Shown: in pieces, positions 54,560-61,804 of the stretch
How the letters are laid out: every line of letters begins with the position of its first letter
Numbering within the stretch: position 1 is the first letter of the stretch
The notes under the pieces: model-generated
The model's database searches: none
Seen by the model: the letters and a program-made list of their open reading frames with translations, nothing else
What the model was told of the DNA's origin: nothing
Assembly: GCA_003220615.1 (NCBI GenBank)
Contig: QHTB01000132.1
Location: 62,001-126,000 of the forward strand
Direction of reading: 5' to 3'
Length of the DNA: 64,000 nucleotides
Source of the DNA: Candidatus Rokuibacteriota bacterium
GTDB taxonomy: Bacteria; Methylomirabilota; Methylomirabilia; Rokubacteriales; CSP1-6
Position numbers and translations under genes: made by a program

Positions 54560-55842
54560 AGAACGGCCGACGCAACGGCTCAATCGAGGTCACGCGCGCG
54601 CTGAAGGAGCGTGCGGTGATCACAGCGCTCCGGCTTCCCGCCCAGCGGCGCTGGGAAGTCGAGGAGTCGCTCGACGAGCTGGGCGGCCTGGCCATGGCGG
54701 CCGGCGCCACCGTGGTCCACCGTGTCGTGCAGGAGCGCGGCGCACCCACACCCGCACTGTTCCTCGGCAGTGGCAAGGTGGACGAGATCGCCGAGGCGGG
54801 CCGCGCCACCGGCGCGAACCTCATGATCTGCGACGATCCGTTGACGCCGGTGCAGGAGCGCAACCTCACGCAGGCGCTTGGCCTCAAGGTGATCGACCGC
54901 ACGGCGCTGATCCTCGACATCTTCGCCCAGCGCGCGCGCACCGCGGAAGGCAAGCTCCAGGTCGAGCTCGCTCAGCTCACGTATCTACTCCCTCGTCTGG
55001 TCGGGCAGTGGACTCACCTCGAGCGTCTCGGCGGCGGCATCGGCACCCGAGGACCCGGCGAGACTCAGCTCGAATCCGATCGCCGCGTGATCCGGCGCCG
55101 CGTCATGCAGATCCGTCGTGAGCTCGAGCACGTCCGCGTTCACCGGCGGGTGCAGCGCGAAGGCCGCCGCCGCGCGGGCCTGCCCGTCGTCGCCCTCGTT
55201 GGCTACACGAACGCCGGCAAGACGACGCTTCTCAACCGGATGACGGGAGCGCACCTGGCCGCCGCCGACCGTCTCTTCGAGACGCTCGATCCCGCGGCCC
55301 GCCTGGTCAACGGCGCCGGGCGGCCGGCGTTCATCCTGAGCGACACGGTCGGGTTCATCCGCAAGCTGCCCCACGAGCTCGTGGCAGCGTTCCGCGCGAC
55401 GCTCGAGGAGCTGGCCGAGGCCGACGTCCTCCTGCACGTGGTGGACGCGAGCCACCCGGCGCTGGAGGAGCACATGGCGGCGGTGGAGACGCTGCTCGGC
55501 GAGCTCGAGGTGGCGGATCGCCCGACGGTGCTCGTCCTGAACAAGATGGATCGCGTCGCGGAGCCACGCGCCGTCGAGGCGCTGCTCGCCTCGCGGACTG
55601 CCGTCGCGGTGTCCGGCGTCAGCGGTGCCGGTCTCGACCGTCTGCGCGTCGTGATCGAAGGCATGGTGAGCCCGCTGCGCGGCTCGCTCACGCTGCGCAT
55701 CCCGCACCGGGACGGCGCGGCGCTGGCGCTTTGCTACAAGCGCGGGCGGGTCCTCAACCGGAACGACCAGGACGCCCACGTCGAGCTCGAGGTGGAGCTG
55801 CCCCCGGCCGTGGCAGGGACGCTCGCCGCTTACCGCGTCTGA
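54556..55842 (+). CDS. hflX: GTPase HflX
   Basis: HflX is a ribosome-splitting GTPase active under stress. The 428-residue protein has an N-terminal domain (about 12-115, with LFLGSGKVDEIAEAG), the glycine-rich linker LVGQWTHLERLGGGIGTRGPGETQLESDRR, and a G domain with G1 GYTNAGKTTLLNRMTGA, the Thr-rich switch LFETLDPAAR, G3 SDTVGFIRKLPHELVAAF and G4 NKMDR. A short C-terminal domain ends the protein. GTG 54556 overlaps the miaA stop. Confidence 0.95.
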   Translation: MKNGRRNGSIEVTRALKERAVITALRLPAQRRWEVEESLDELGGLAMAAGATVVHRVVQERGAPTPALFLGSGKVDEIAEAGRATGANLMICDDPLTPVQERNLTQALGLKVIDRTALILDIFAQRARTAEGKLQVELAQLTYLLPRLVGQWTHLERLGGGIGTRGPGETQLESDRRVIRRRVMQIRRELEHVRVHRRVQREGRRRAGLPVVALVGYTNAGKTTLLNRMTGAHLAAADRLFETLDPAARLVNGAGRPAFILSDTVGFIRKLPHELVAAFRATLEELAEADVLLHVVDASHPALEEHMAAVETLLGELEVADRPTVLVLNKMDRVAEPRAVEALLASRTAVAVSGVSGAGLDRLRVVIEGMVSPLRGSLTLRIPHRDGAALALCYKRGRVLNRNDQDAHVELEVELPPAVAGTLAAYRV

Positions 55843-55861
55843 GGTACACTGTTGCGGTCGT

Positions 55862-56434
55862 ATGGGCCTGGCCAATGGGCTGACGGTTCTTCGCATCCTT
55901 CTGATCCCGGTCTTCGTGACGCTCCTCGTCGACCGCAAGCCGGGCTGGGCGCTCCTCGTCTTCTCGATCGCGGCGCTCACCGATCTCCTCGACGGCTGGG
56001 TCGCGCGCTACCAGGGCATCGAGAGCCGTCTCGGCGCCTTCCTCGATCCCATGGCCGACAAGATGCTGCTCATGGCCTCGTTCGTGACGCTGACCTATCT
56101 CAAGGCGCTGCCCTTCTGGATCACGGCCGTCGTCATCACGCGCGACGCCATGCTCCTCGTCGGTGCGCTCATCGTCCACATGGTCGGCGTCCGGATCTAT
56201 CCACGGCCGACGTGGGTGGGCAAGGCGGCGACCTTCTTCCAGATCCTCACCGTCCTGGCCGGCCTGGGCGCGCGGTGGTTCCAGCTCCCGCTCTCGCCCA
56301 AGCCCATCGTGTGGGTTGCCGCCGTCTTCACGGTGGTCTCCGGACTCCAGTACATCGTGCAGGGGATGCGTTTCCTGAACACCGCGCACACCGCCGAGCA
56401 CGAGGAGCATGAGTCCACCCTGTTCCGCGGGTAA
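55862..56434 (+). CDS. pgsA: CDP-diacylglycerol-glycerol-3-phosphate 3-phosphatidyltransferase
   Basis: PgsA makes phosphatidylglycerol phosphate in the inner membrane. The 190-residue integral membrane protein starts NGLTVLRILLIPVFVTLL and carries the complete CDP-alcohol phosphatidyltransferase motif D-G-x2-A-R-x8-G-x3-D-x3-D (residues 44-66), followed by about four more membrane helices. The C-terminal HTAEHEEHESTLFRG tail is acidic. It begins 19 bases after hflX and overlaps the next gene by 26 bases. Confidence 0.92.
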   Translation: MGLANGLTVLRILLIPVFVTLLVDRKPGWALLVFSIAALTDLLDGWVARYQGIESRLGAFLDPMADKMLLMASFVTLTYLKALPFWITAVVITRDAMLLVGALIVHMVGVRIYPRPTWVGKAATFFQILTVLAGLGARWFQLPLSPKPIVWVAAVFTVVSGLQYIVQGMRFLNTAHTAEHEEHESTLFRG

Positions 56435-57740
56435 CGGCGGCGCCGAGGGGGTCGTCGTTGCCTCGGTGCGGCGGCGCTCGCCGGCGGCCGCGGCCGGGCT
56501 CTACGCGGGTGACCGGATCGTCGCCATCAACGGCACGCCGCTCCGCGATGCCATCGACTTCCAGTTCTACGCGGCCGACGATCGACTGCGGCTGACCGTC
56601 GAGCGCGACGACCACGCTCGCCGCGTTCAGGTGACCCGCCAGGGGAGTGACCTCGGCCTCGAGCTCGTTCCGCCGCGGCCGCGCGACATCGCGACGTGCG
56701 CCAACAAGTGCGTCTTCTGCTTCATCCATCAGAATCCGCGCGGCCTGCGCACGAGCCTCTACGTCAAGGACGACGACTTCCGGCTGTCGTTCCTGCACGG
56801 CAACTACATCACGCTGTCCGACCTGGACGAGGCGGCCCTCGAGCGCATCGAGGCGCAACGGCTGTCGCCGCTCTACATCTCCGTACATGCGACCGATCCG
56901 TCCCTCCGCCACGCGCTCCTCGGCCGTCCGCGGCACGGTGCCGAGATCCTGCCGCGGATGGAACGGCTCGCCCGAGCCGGGATCCGGATGCACGCCCAGA
57001 TCGTGCTGTGCCCCGACTGGAACGACGGCGGGCACCTCGCGCGCACGGTCGGCGATCTCGAGCGACTGCATCCGCACGTGACGACCACGGCCATCGTGCC
57101 GGTCGGGCTCACGCGGCACCGCGAGCGGCTGCCCGAGCTCCGACTGCTGACCGCGGATGAGGCTCGACGCCTCGTGGTGACGATCGAGCAGTGGCAACAG
57201 CGCTGCCTCGCGACGCTGGGGAGTCGCTTCGTCTTCGCCGCCGACGAGATCTATCTCCAGGCCCAGGCCCCGCTCCCCGAGGCCGACGCCTACGAGGGAT
57301 TCCCCGTGGCCGAGGACGGCATCGGCCTGGTGCGCCGCTTCGAGGACGAGCTCGACCGCGCGCTTGGGCGCGTCGGTCCGGCGCGAACGCCGCGCAAGGT
57401 CACCGTCGTGACCGGAGCGCTCTACGGACCGCGCCTCGAGCGCTGGCTCTCGCCGCTGGTCTCGCGCGGCGTGGACGCGCACGTCGTATCCGTCCCGAAC
57501 GATTTCTTCGGCCGCACGATCACGGTGGCGGGACTCCTGACCGGGCAGGACATCCAGCGTCACCTCGCCGGCCTCGATCGCCTCGGTGACGAGGTGCTCG
57601 TCCCCGCCGTGGCGGTGCGTGACGGCGACGGCGTCTTCCTCGACGACGTCACCCCGGCCGATCTTGCCCGGGACCTCGGTGTTCCCGTCCGCGTCGTCGA
57701 GCCGTCCGCTCGCGCTCTGCTGCGAGCGCTGCTGGGATAG
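56409..57740 (+). CDS. DUF512 protein: PDZ domain plus radical-SAM-like iron-sulfur domain
   Basis: A conserved bacterial protein of unknown function, 443 residues. The N terminus is a PDZ domain (about 12-85, GVVVASVRRRSPAAAAGLYAGDRIVAINGTPL). It is followed by a radical-SAM-like barrel with CANKCVFC (Cx3Cx2C, about 97-104), HQNPRGLRTSLYVKDDDFRLSFLHGNYITLSDL and SVHATDPSLRHALLG, and then the DUF512 domain. Such proteins are often encoded beside der, as here, hinting at a link to ribosome or envelope maturation. The Cys pattern suggests a [4Fe-4S] cluster; substrate unknown. Confidence 0.88.
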   Translation: MSPPCSAGNGGAEGVVVASVRRRSPAAAAGLYAGDRIVAINGTPLRDAIDFQFYAADDRLRLTVERDDHARRVQVTRQGSDLGLELVPPRPRDIATCANKCVFCFIHQNPRGLRTSLYVKDDDFRLSFLHGNYITLSDLDEAALERIEAQRLSPLYISVHATDPSLRHALLGRPRHGAEILPRMERLARAGIRMHAQIVLCPDWNDGGHLARTVGDLERLHPHVTTTAIVPVGLTRHRERLPELRLLTADEARRLVVTIEQWQQRCLATLGSRFVFAADEIYLQAQAPLPEADAYEGFPVAEDGIGLVRRFEDELDRALGRVGPARTPRKVTVVTGALYGPRLERWLSPLVSRGVDAHVVSVPNDFFGRTITVAGLLTGQDIQRHLAGLDRLGDEVLVPAVAVRDGDGVFLDDVTPADLARDLGVPVRVVEPSARALLRALLG

Positions 57741-57746
57741 GCCGCC

Positions 57747-59105
57747 GTGCAGACCACGCAGCTCCGGCCGACCCTCGCCATCGTCGGCCGGCCGAATGTT
57801 GGAAAGTCGTCGCTCTTCAACCGGCTCGTCGGGCGCCGGCAGGCCCTGGTGCGCGACGTGCCCGGCGTGACGCGCGACCGGCTCTACGGCCGCGTGGAGT
57901 TCGAGCGCTGGCAGGCGACGGTGATCGACACGGGCGGGTTCGATCCCTCGTCCGTCGAGCCGCTCGTCGAGGGCGTGCGGCGTCAGGTGCTGGTGGCCGT
58001 CGACGAGGCCGACGTCATCCTCTTCGTCGTCGACGCGCGAGAGGGCGCGACCGGGCTCGATGTTGAGATCGCTCAGATCCTCCGCCGCGCCGGACGTCCG
58101 GTGGTGCTCATCGCCAACAAGGTCGACGCGGGCGGCCAGGAAGGCGCCCTCGGTGAGCTCTACCGCCTCGGCTTCGGCGAGCCCCTCGCCGTCTCGGCCG
58201 AGCACGGCCGCGGCGTGGCCGAGATGCTCGAGCGCGTCCGCGAGCTCTCACCCAAGCCGGACGTGGCCGAGCGCCCGGTCGAGCGCACGCGCATCGCGAT
58301 CATCGGGCGCCCCAACGTGGGCAAGTCGTCGCTCGTCAACGCCATGGTCGGCGACGAGCGCGTCCTCGTGCACACCGAGCCCGGTACCACGCGTGACGCG
58401 GTGGACACGCCGTTCACGCGCGACGGCCGCCCGTACGTGCTGATCGACACCGCGGGCATCCGGCGCAAGGGCCGCGTCAACGAGCCGCTCGAGAAGCTGG
58501 CGGTCGTCATGGCGCTCAAGAGTCTCGAGCGGTGCCAGGTGGCGGTCCTTGTCATCGATTCGAGCGAAGGCCTGACCGCGCAGGACGCCCACATCGCGGG
58601 GTACGCCCACGAGGCCGGCCGGGCCACGGTGATCGCGGTGAACAAGTGGGACCTGGTGCCCCGCGGCATGGTGAGGAAGGCCGAGGTCGTCGATCAGGTG
58701 CGCGATCGTCTGCCGTTCCTCGACTACGCGTCGATCTGCTTCACGTCGGCGGTGCAGGGCGACGGCCTCCCCGATCTGTTCACCGCCATCGACGACGCGG
58801 CGGCCGAGGCGCGCCACCGGGTGTCGTCCCAGGAGATCACGGCGACGCTCCAGGAGGCGTTGACCCGGCGGCCGGTGAGCATCGGCGGCGTGCCGCTCAC
58901 GCTGCAGTCGGCGACGCAGGTCAGCGTGGAGCCGCCGACGTTCGCGCTGCGTGTGAACCGCCCCGGCGAGGTTCACTTCTCCTACGAGCGCTACCTGCTG
59001 AAGTCGCTGCGCCACGCGTTCGGCTTCGCCGGCTCGCCGATCCGGCTGGCCTTTCGCAGAGCGGTCGGGCCGAAGGCCCGTCGTCCCGGAGCGCGTCGCT
59101 CGTGA
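57747..59105 (+). CDS. der: Ribosome biogenesis GTPase Der (EngA)
   Basis: Der, with two consecutive GTPase domains, is needed for 50S assembly. The 452 residues show G domain 1 (IVGRPNVGKSSLFNRLVGRR, PGVTRDRLYG, DTGGFDP, NKVDAG) and G domain 2 from about 185 (IIGRPNVGKSSLVNAMVGDE, PGTTRDAVDTPF, DTAGIRRKGRV, NKWDLV), then a KH-like C-terminal domain with PTFALRVNRPGEVHFSYERYLLKSLRHAFGFAGSPIRL and a basic tail. GTG 57747 is 6 bases after the DUF512 gene; the stop overlaps the next start. Confidence 0.96.
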   Translation: MQTTQLRPTLAIVGRPNVGKSSLFNRLVGRRQALVRDVPGVTRDRLYGRVEFERWQATVIDTGGFDPSSVEPLVEGVRRQVLVAVDEADVILFVVDAREGATGLDVEIAQILRRAGRPVVLIANKVDAGGQEGALGELYRLGFGEPLAVSAEHGRGVAEMLERVRELSPKPDVAERPVERTRIAIIGRPNVGKSSLVNAMVGDERVLVHTEPGTTRDAVDTPFTRDGRPYVLIDTAGIRRKGRVNEPLEKLAVVMALKSLERCQVAVLVIDSSEGLTAQDAHIAGYAHEAGRATVIAVNKWDLVPRGMVRKAEVVDQVRDRLPFLDYASICFTSAVQGDGLPDLFTAIDDAAAEARHRVSSQEITATLQEALTRRPVSIGGVPLTLQSATQVSVEPPTFALRVNRPGEVHFSYERYLLKSLRHAFGFAGSPIRLAFRRAVGPKARRPGARRS

Positions 59106-59989
59106 GGCGCCGGCGGCCGAGTGTGCAGGGGCTGGCCGCCCTGTTCGGCCTGGTCGTGCTCGTCGCGCTCGTCATCCTCGTCTCGAGCCCTACACATCGC
59201 GCGTTCTATCTCGGCATCGGAGCCGAGCGGCTCCCGACCCGCCCGTTCCCGCTGCCGCCACTGCCCGGGCTGATACGGACGGACGTGCCCGTGATGGCAC
59301 CGGTCGCAGTGAAGCGACGCATGTTGAGCCCGGACGCCGAGGGCAAGCTGCTCGTTCCCGTCGCCGACGAGATTCCGTCACGCCTGCCCGCCCCCGGTGT
59401 TCCGAAAGGCTGGGAGGTGAAGGAATTCGCCGGCAAGGCCGACGTCGAGCTGGTGCGCGCCGAGGGGGGCGCCGCCATCCGACTGCGCAGCGACGCCACG
59501 TCGTTCCTGCTCTATCGCGACGTCGTGGTGGACGTCGAGCGCGCGCCGATGCTCTCGTGGTCGTGGAAGGCTGTGCGGTTGCCGTCGCGCGGCGACGTCC
59601 GCCACGGCCCGACCGACGATCAGGCCGCGCAGCTCTACGTCGTGTTCCCGCGATGGCCGGCCGCGACGCTGAACAGCGACGTCGTCGGCTACGTGTGGGA
59701 CACGACCGCACCGGTGGGATCCGTCGTCACGAGCGCCAAGGCGCCGAACGTCAAGATCATCGTCGTGGAATCGGGAACGGCGCAGGTGGGCTCGTGGGTG
59801 CACTACCAGCGCAACGTTCACGACGATTACGTCACGCTCTTCAAGACCCGGCCGCCGCGTGTCGGCATGGTGGCCTTCATGACGGACGCCAACGACACGA
59901 GCTCGGCGGCGGAAGCCTGGATGGGCGAGGTCCAGTTTGCCCCGCGCGCGTTAGATGGCCGGAAAAGCCCAACGTCCATGCTAAGATGA
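59102..59989 (+). CDS. DUF3047 domain protein
   Basis: A membrane-anchored protein of unknown function, 295 residues. An Arg-rich start and one membrane helix (about 10-27) precede an extracytoplasmic DUF3047 domain with GWEVKEFAGKADVELVRAEGGAAIRLRSDATSFLLYRDV, APMLSWSWKAVRLPSRGDVRHGPTDDQAAQLYVVFPRW and YVWDTTAPVGSVVTS. The fold resembles carbohydrate- or lipid-binding jelly rolls, but the function is not known. It starts with a GTG that overlaps der and overlaps the SPOR gene as ATGA, so the two are probably co-translated. Confidence 0.85.
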   Translation: MRRRRPSVQGLAALFGLVVLVALVILVSSPTHRAFYLGIGAERLPTRPFPLPPLPGLIRTDVPVMAPVAVKRRMLSPDAEGKLLVPVADEIPSRLPAPGVPKGWEVKEFAGKADVELVRAEGGAAIRLRSDATSFLLYRDVVVDVERAPMLSWSWKAVRLPSRGDVRHGPTDDQAAQLYVVFPRWPAATLNSDVVGYVWDTTAPVGSVVTSAKAPNVKIIVVESGTAQVGSWVHYQRNVHDDYVTLFKTRPPRVGMVAFMTDANDTSSAAEAWMGEVQFAPRALDGRKSPTSMLR

Positions 59990-61011
59990 CGCGCATGGCT
60001 GAAATGGACGGACCCGAGCACATTTACGACGAAGAGCCGCCCCGCAGCATCTTCTCGGCCTTGTGGTTCCGCGCCCTGATCGTCATTCTCGTCCTCGGCG
60101 TCATCGCGGCCGTCGCCGTGCCGTACGTGCTGGACATCGTGAACCCGCCGGTGGTGAAGAAGACCGCATCGGCGCCTCCGCGTCCAGCCGCAGCACCCGT
60201 CGCACCGGTGGCGCCCGAGCCAGCGGCAACGTCGCCGTCGCTCCCGCCCCCGTCGGCGCCGCGCGCAGAGACGTCACCGGGGCCCGTCGTCACGCCGCCC
60301 GCTCCCGCCGCCATCACCGGCAAGCCCGTCGAGACCCCGAAGCCCGTCGAAGCCAGGAAGCCGGCGACGAGCACCGTGAAGCCGGGGACCGACACGCCGA
60401 AGATGACGATGGCCGTCGATCCGACGAAGCCCGCGGCCCCGAAGGCCGCGCCGAAACCGTCGGCTGCCGCGAGCAAGAGCACGGACGGTTCGTACTGGGT
60501 CCAGGTGGGCGCCTACAAGAATCTGGCGACCGCGAAGGCGGTGGCCGCCCGACTGCGCGAGCAAAACTACACGGTCGTCGAATCGGTCAAGGACGGCGGC
60601 GGTGGTGCGATACCGTCCGCGTCGGCCGATACCGCGGGCGCGGGTGATCGCTACAACGTCTTCGTCTCCGGCTCGGCACCGAGTGAGCTGGCCACCAAGC
60701 TCTCGGCCAAGGGCCTCGCCGCCGACGCCGTCGCCGGTGGCGTCGTGGTCAAGCCGAGCTTGCCACTGCGCGACGCGGTGGCGCTCTCGCGCGATCTCGC
60801 CACCGACGGCCTCAAGGTCCAGGTGCGGCGGGCCGGTGGTGAGCGCGCCCCGGACACCTCGGCCGCGAGCGCCGCCGCCAGCGCGTCCTCGGGCGACACC
60901 CTGTATCGTGTGCGCGTCGGGGGCCTCGCCGATCGCGCCGCCGCGTTGGCCACCCTGAAGGAGCTGGAGGGGAAGGGCTACAAGCCGTTCATCGGGCGAG
61001 GAGGCTCGTAG
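59986..61011 (+). CDS. SPOR-domain membrane protein
   Basis: Probable peptidoglycan-binding protein of 341 residues. A short cytoplasmic N terminus, one membrane helix (about 27-46, ALWFRALIVILVLGVIAAVAVPYV) and a long Pro/Ala/Lys linker (about 53-160) lead to one or two SPOR repeats. SPOR-like blocks are DGSYWVQVGAYKNLATAKAVAARLREQNYTVVE (about 166-198) and DTLYRVRVGGLADRAAALATLKELEGKGYKPFI near the C terminus. SPOR domains bind denuded glycan strands at division sites. Function in division is inferred. ATG 59995 is another possible start. Confidence 0.88.
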   Translation: MTRMAEMDGPEHIYDEEPPRSIFSALWFRALIVILVLGVIAAVAVPYVLDIVNPPVVKKTASAPPRPAAAPVAPVAPEPAATSPSLPPPSAPRAETSPGPVVTPPAPAAITGKPVETPKPVEARKPATSTVKPGTDTPKMTMAVDPTKPAAPKAAPKPSAAASKSTDGSYWVQVGAYKNLATAKAVAARLREQNYTVVESVKDGGGGAIPSASADTAGAGDRYNVFVSGSAPSELATKLSAKGLAADAVAGGVVVKPSLPLRDAVALSRDLATDGLKVQVRRAGGERAPDTSAASAAASASSGDTLYRVRVGGLADRAAALATLKELEGKGYKPFIGRGGS

Positions 61012-61037
61012 CGATCGGAGGGAGGTGAGGGGACGCT

Positions 61038-61322
61038 GTGACGAAGAACGATCTGATCAACGCCGTCGCGAATCACGGACTGTCCAAGCGGCAATCAGCG
61101 TCCGTCGTGGAGTCGGTGTTCGACATCATCTTCCGGTGCTTCGAGAAGAGCGAAGACGTGAAGATCGTCGGATTTGGCCACTTCCGCATCCGGCGCAAAG
61201 CGTCGCGGCGCGGACGCAATCCTCAGACGGGCGACTCCATCGAGATCACCGCCCGCAAGGTGCTCACGTTCAAGCCATCGAAGGGGCTCAAGCAACGGAT
61301 CAACAGCACACAGTCGAGCTGA
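61038..61322 (+). CDS. ihfA: IHF alpha-like / HU family DNA-binding protein
   Basis: DNA-bending protein of 94 residues with the HU/IHF fold: TKNDLINAVANHGLSKRQSASVVESVFDIIFRC and the arm motif VKIVGFGHFRIRRKASRRGRNPQTGDSIEITARKVLTFKPSKGLKQRI. FKPSKGLKQRI and position before a MerR regulator match ihfA in other bacteria. It may dimerise with the IHF beta-like protein at 48430. GGAGGGAGGTGAGGGG ahead of GTG 61038 gives an unusually strong ribosome-binding site. The stop overlaps the MerR start region as CTGA. Confidence 0.88.
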   Translation: MTKNDLINAVANHGLSKRQSASVVESVFDIIFRCFEKSEDVKIVGFGHFRIRRKASRRGRNPQTGDSIEITARKVLTFKPSKGLKQRINSTQSS

Positions 61323-61675
61323 CCGCGAACGGCGCCGAGCGGCTCTACTATCGCATCGGCGAGGTGGAGTCCATCACGGGCGTGCCCGCGTACGTCCTCC
61401 GCTACTGGGAGTCGGAGTTCAAGCTCCTGCGGCCCAAGAAGAACCCGGCGGGGCAGCGTGTCTACCGCCGACGCGACCTCGAGCTCGTGCAGCGGATCAA
61501 GACGCTTCTCTACGACGAGCGCCTGACCCTGGAGGGTGCCAAGAAGCGCCTGCTCGCCGAGTCGCGTAAGGGCACCGAGCAGCTCCAGTTCGGGCTCCGC
61601 GATCACGTCTACAGCGACGCGCTCCGCCGCATCCGCGAACGTCTGACTACGCTGCGAACGCGGCTGAACGGTTGA
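61319..61675 (+). CDS. MerR family transcriptional regulator (start codon probably CTG)
   Basis: Small MerR-type regulator of about 118 residues: HTH region RLYYRIGEVESITGVPAYVLRYWESEFKLLRPKKNPAGQRVYRRRDLELVQRIKTLL, then a helical C terminus. The signal it senses is unknown. The N-terminal YYRIGEV needs a start near 61319; no ATG, GTG or TTG lies there, and the only codon is CTG overlapping the ihfA stop (CTGA). The next GTG upstream in frame (61138) would produce a long out-of-frame reading of ihfA, and the next downstream (61363) would delete the first helix. Its 3' end is duplicated downstream at 63272. Confidence 0.88.
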   Translation: MTANGAERLYYRIGEVESITGVPAYVLRYWESEFKLLRPKKNPAGQRVYRRRDLELVQRIKTLLYDERLTLEGAKKRLLAESRKGTEQLQFGLRDHVYSDALRRIRERLTTLRTRLNG

Positions 61676-61681
61676 GGGCCC
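61513..61681 (+). repeat. 169-bp direct repeat, first copy (3' end of the MerR gene)
   Basis: The last ~163 bases of the MerR gene plus 6 bases beyond the stop recur at 63272-63440, with 166 of 169 bases identical (differences at 61537/63296, 61597/63356 and 61676/63435). The match ends in GGCCC. Here the sequence beyond the match is a tRNA remnant; in the second copy it is an unrelated outer-membrane gene. Direct reading of both copies. Confidence 0.95.
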
Positions 61682-61711
61682 GGTAGCGCACAGAACTCCT
61701 CCGCCCCACCA
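61678..61711 (+). pseudogene. Degenerate tRNA-Pro remnant
   Basis: GCCCGGTAGCGCACAG (61678-61693) is identical to the D-arm to anticodon-stem start of tRNA-Pro at 63023-63038. It is followed by AACTCCTCCGCCCCACCA (61694-61711), which matches that tRNA's 3' end AAATCCTCTCGCCCCGACCA with one mismatch and two missing bases. The 5' 14 bases and the anticodon arm are absent. This is a tRNA fragment with an internal deletion, directly after the MerR gene. It cannot function as a tRNA. Confidence 0.7.
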
Positions 61712-61804
61712 GGTCACCCAGCCGCTCGTCCTGTATCTCAGGCAATAGAAATATATATCCCGCGATATATGGCGCCTCATCCAGAGGTCTCGTAGCGTTT
61801 TCGG
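61712..61804. promoter_or_regulatory. AT-rich leader before the beta-helix gene
   Basis: An AT-rich island stands out from the surrounding high GC. It contains ATATATC (61753-61759) and GATATAT (61764-61770), a perfect 7-bp inverted repeat around CCGC. This could be an operator or part of a promoter; I could not place a convincing -35/-10 pair. No Shine-Dalgarno is visible before ATG 61805. Confidence 0.35.

Noticed and set aside
56328-58205. Minus-strand frame of about 625 codons opposite the DUF512 and der genes
   Set aside because: No recognisable domain, and the plus strand carries two well-conserved genes over the same interval.
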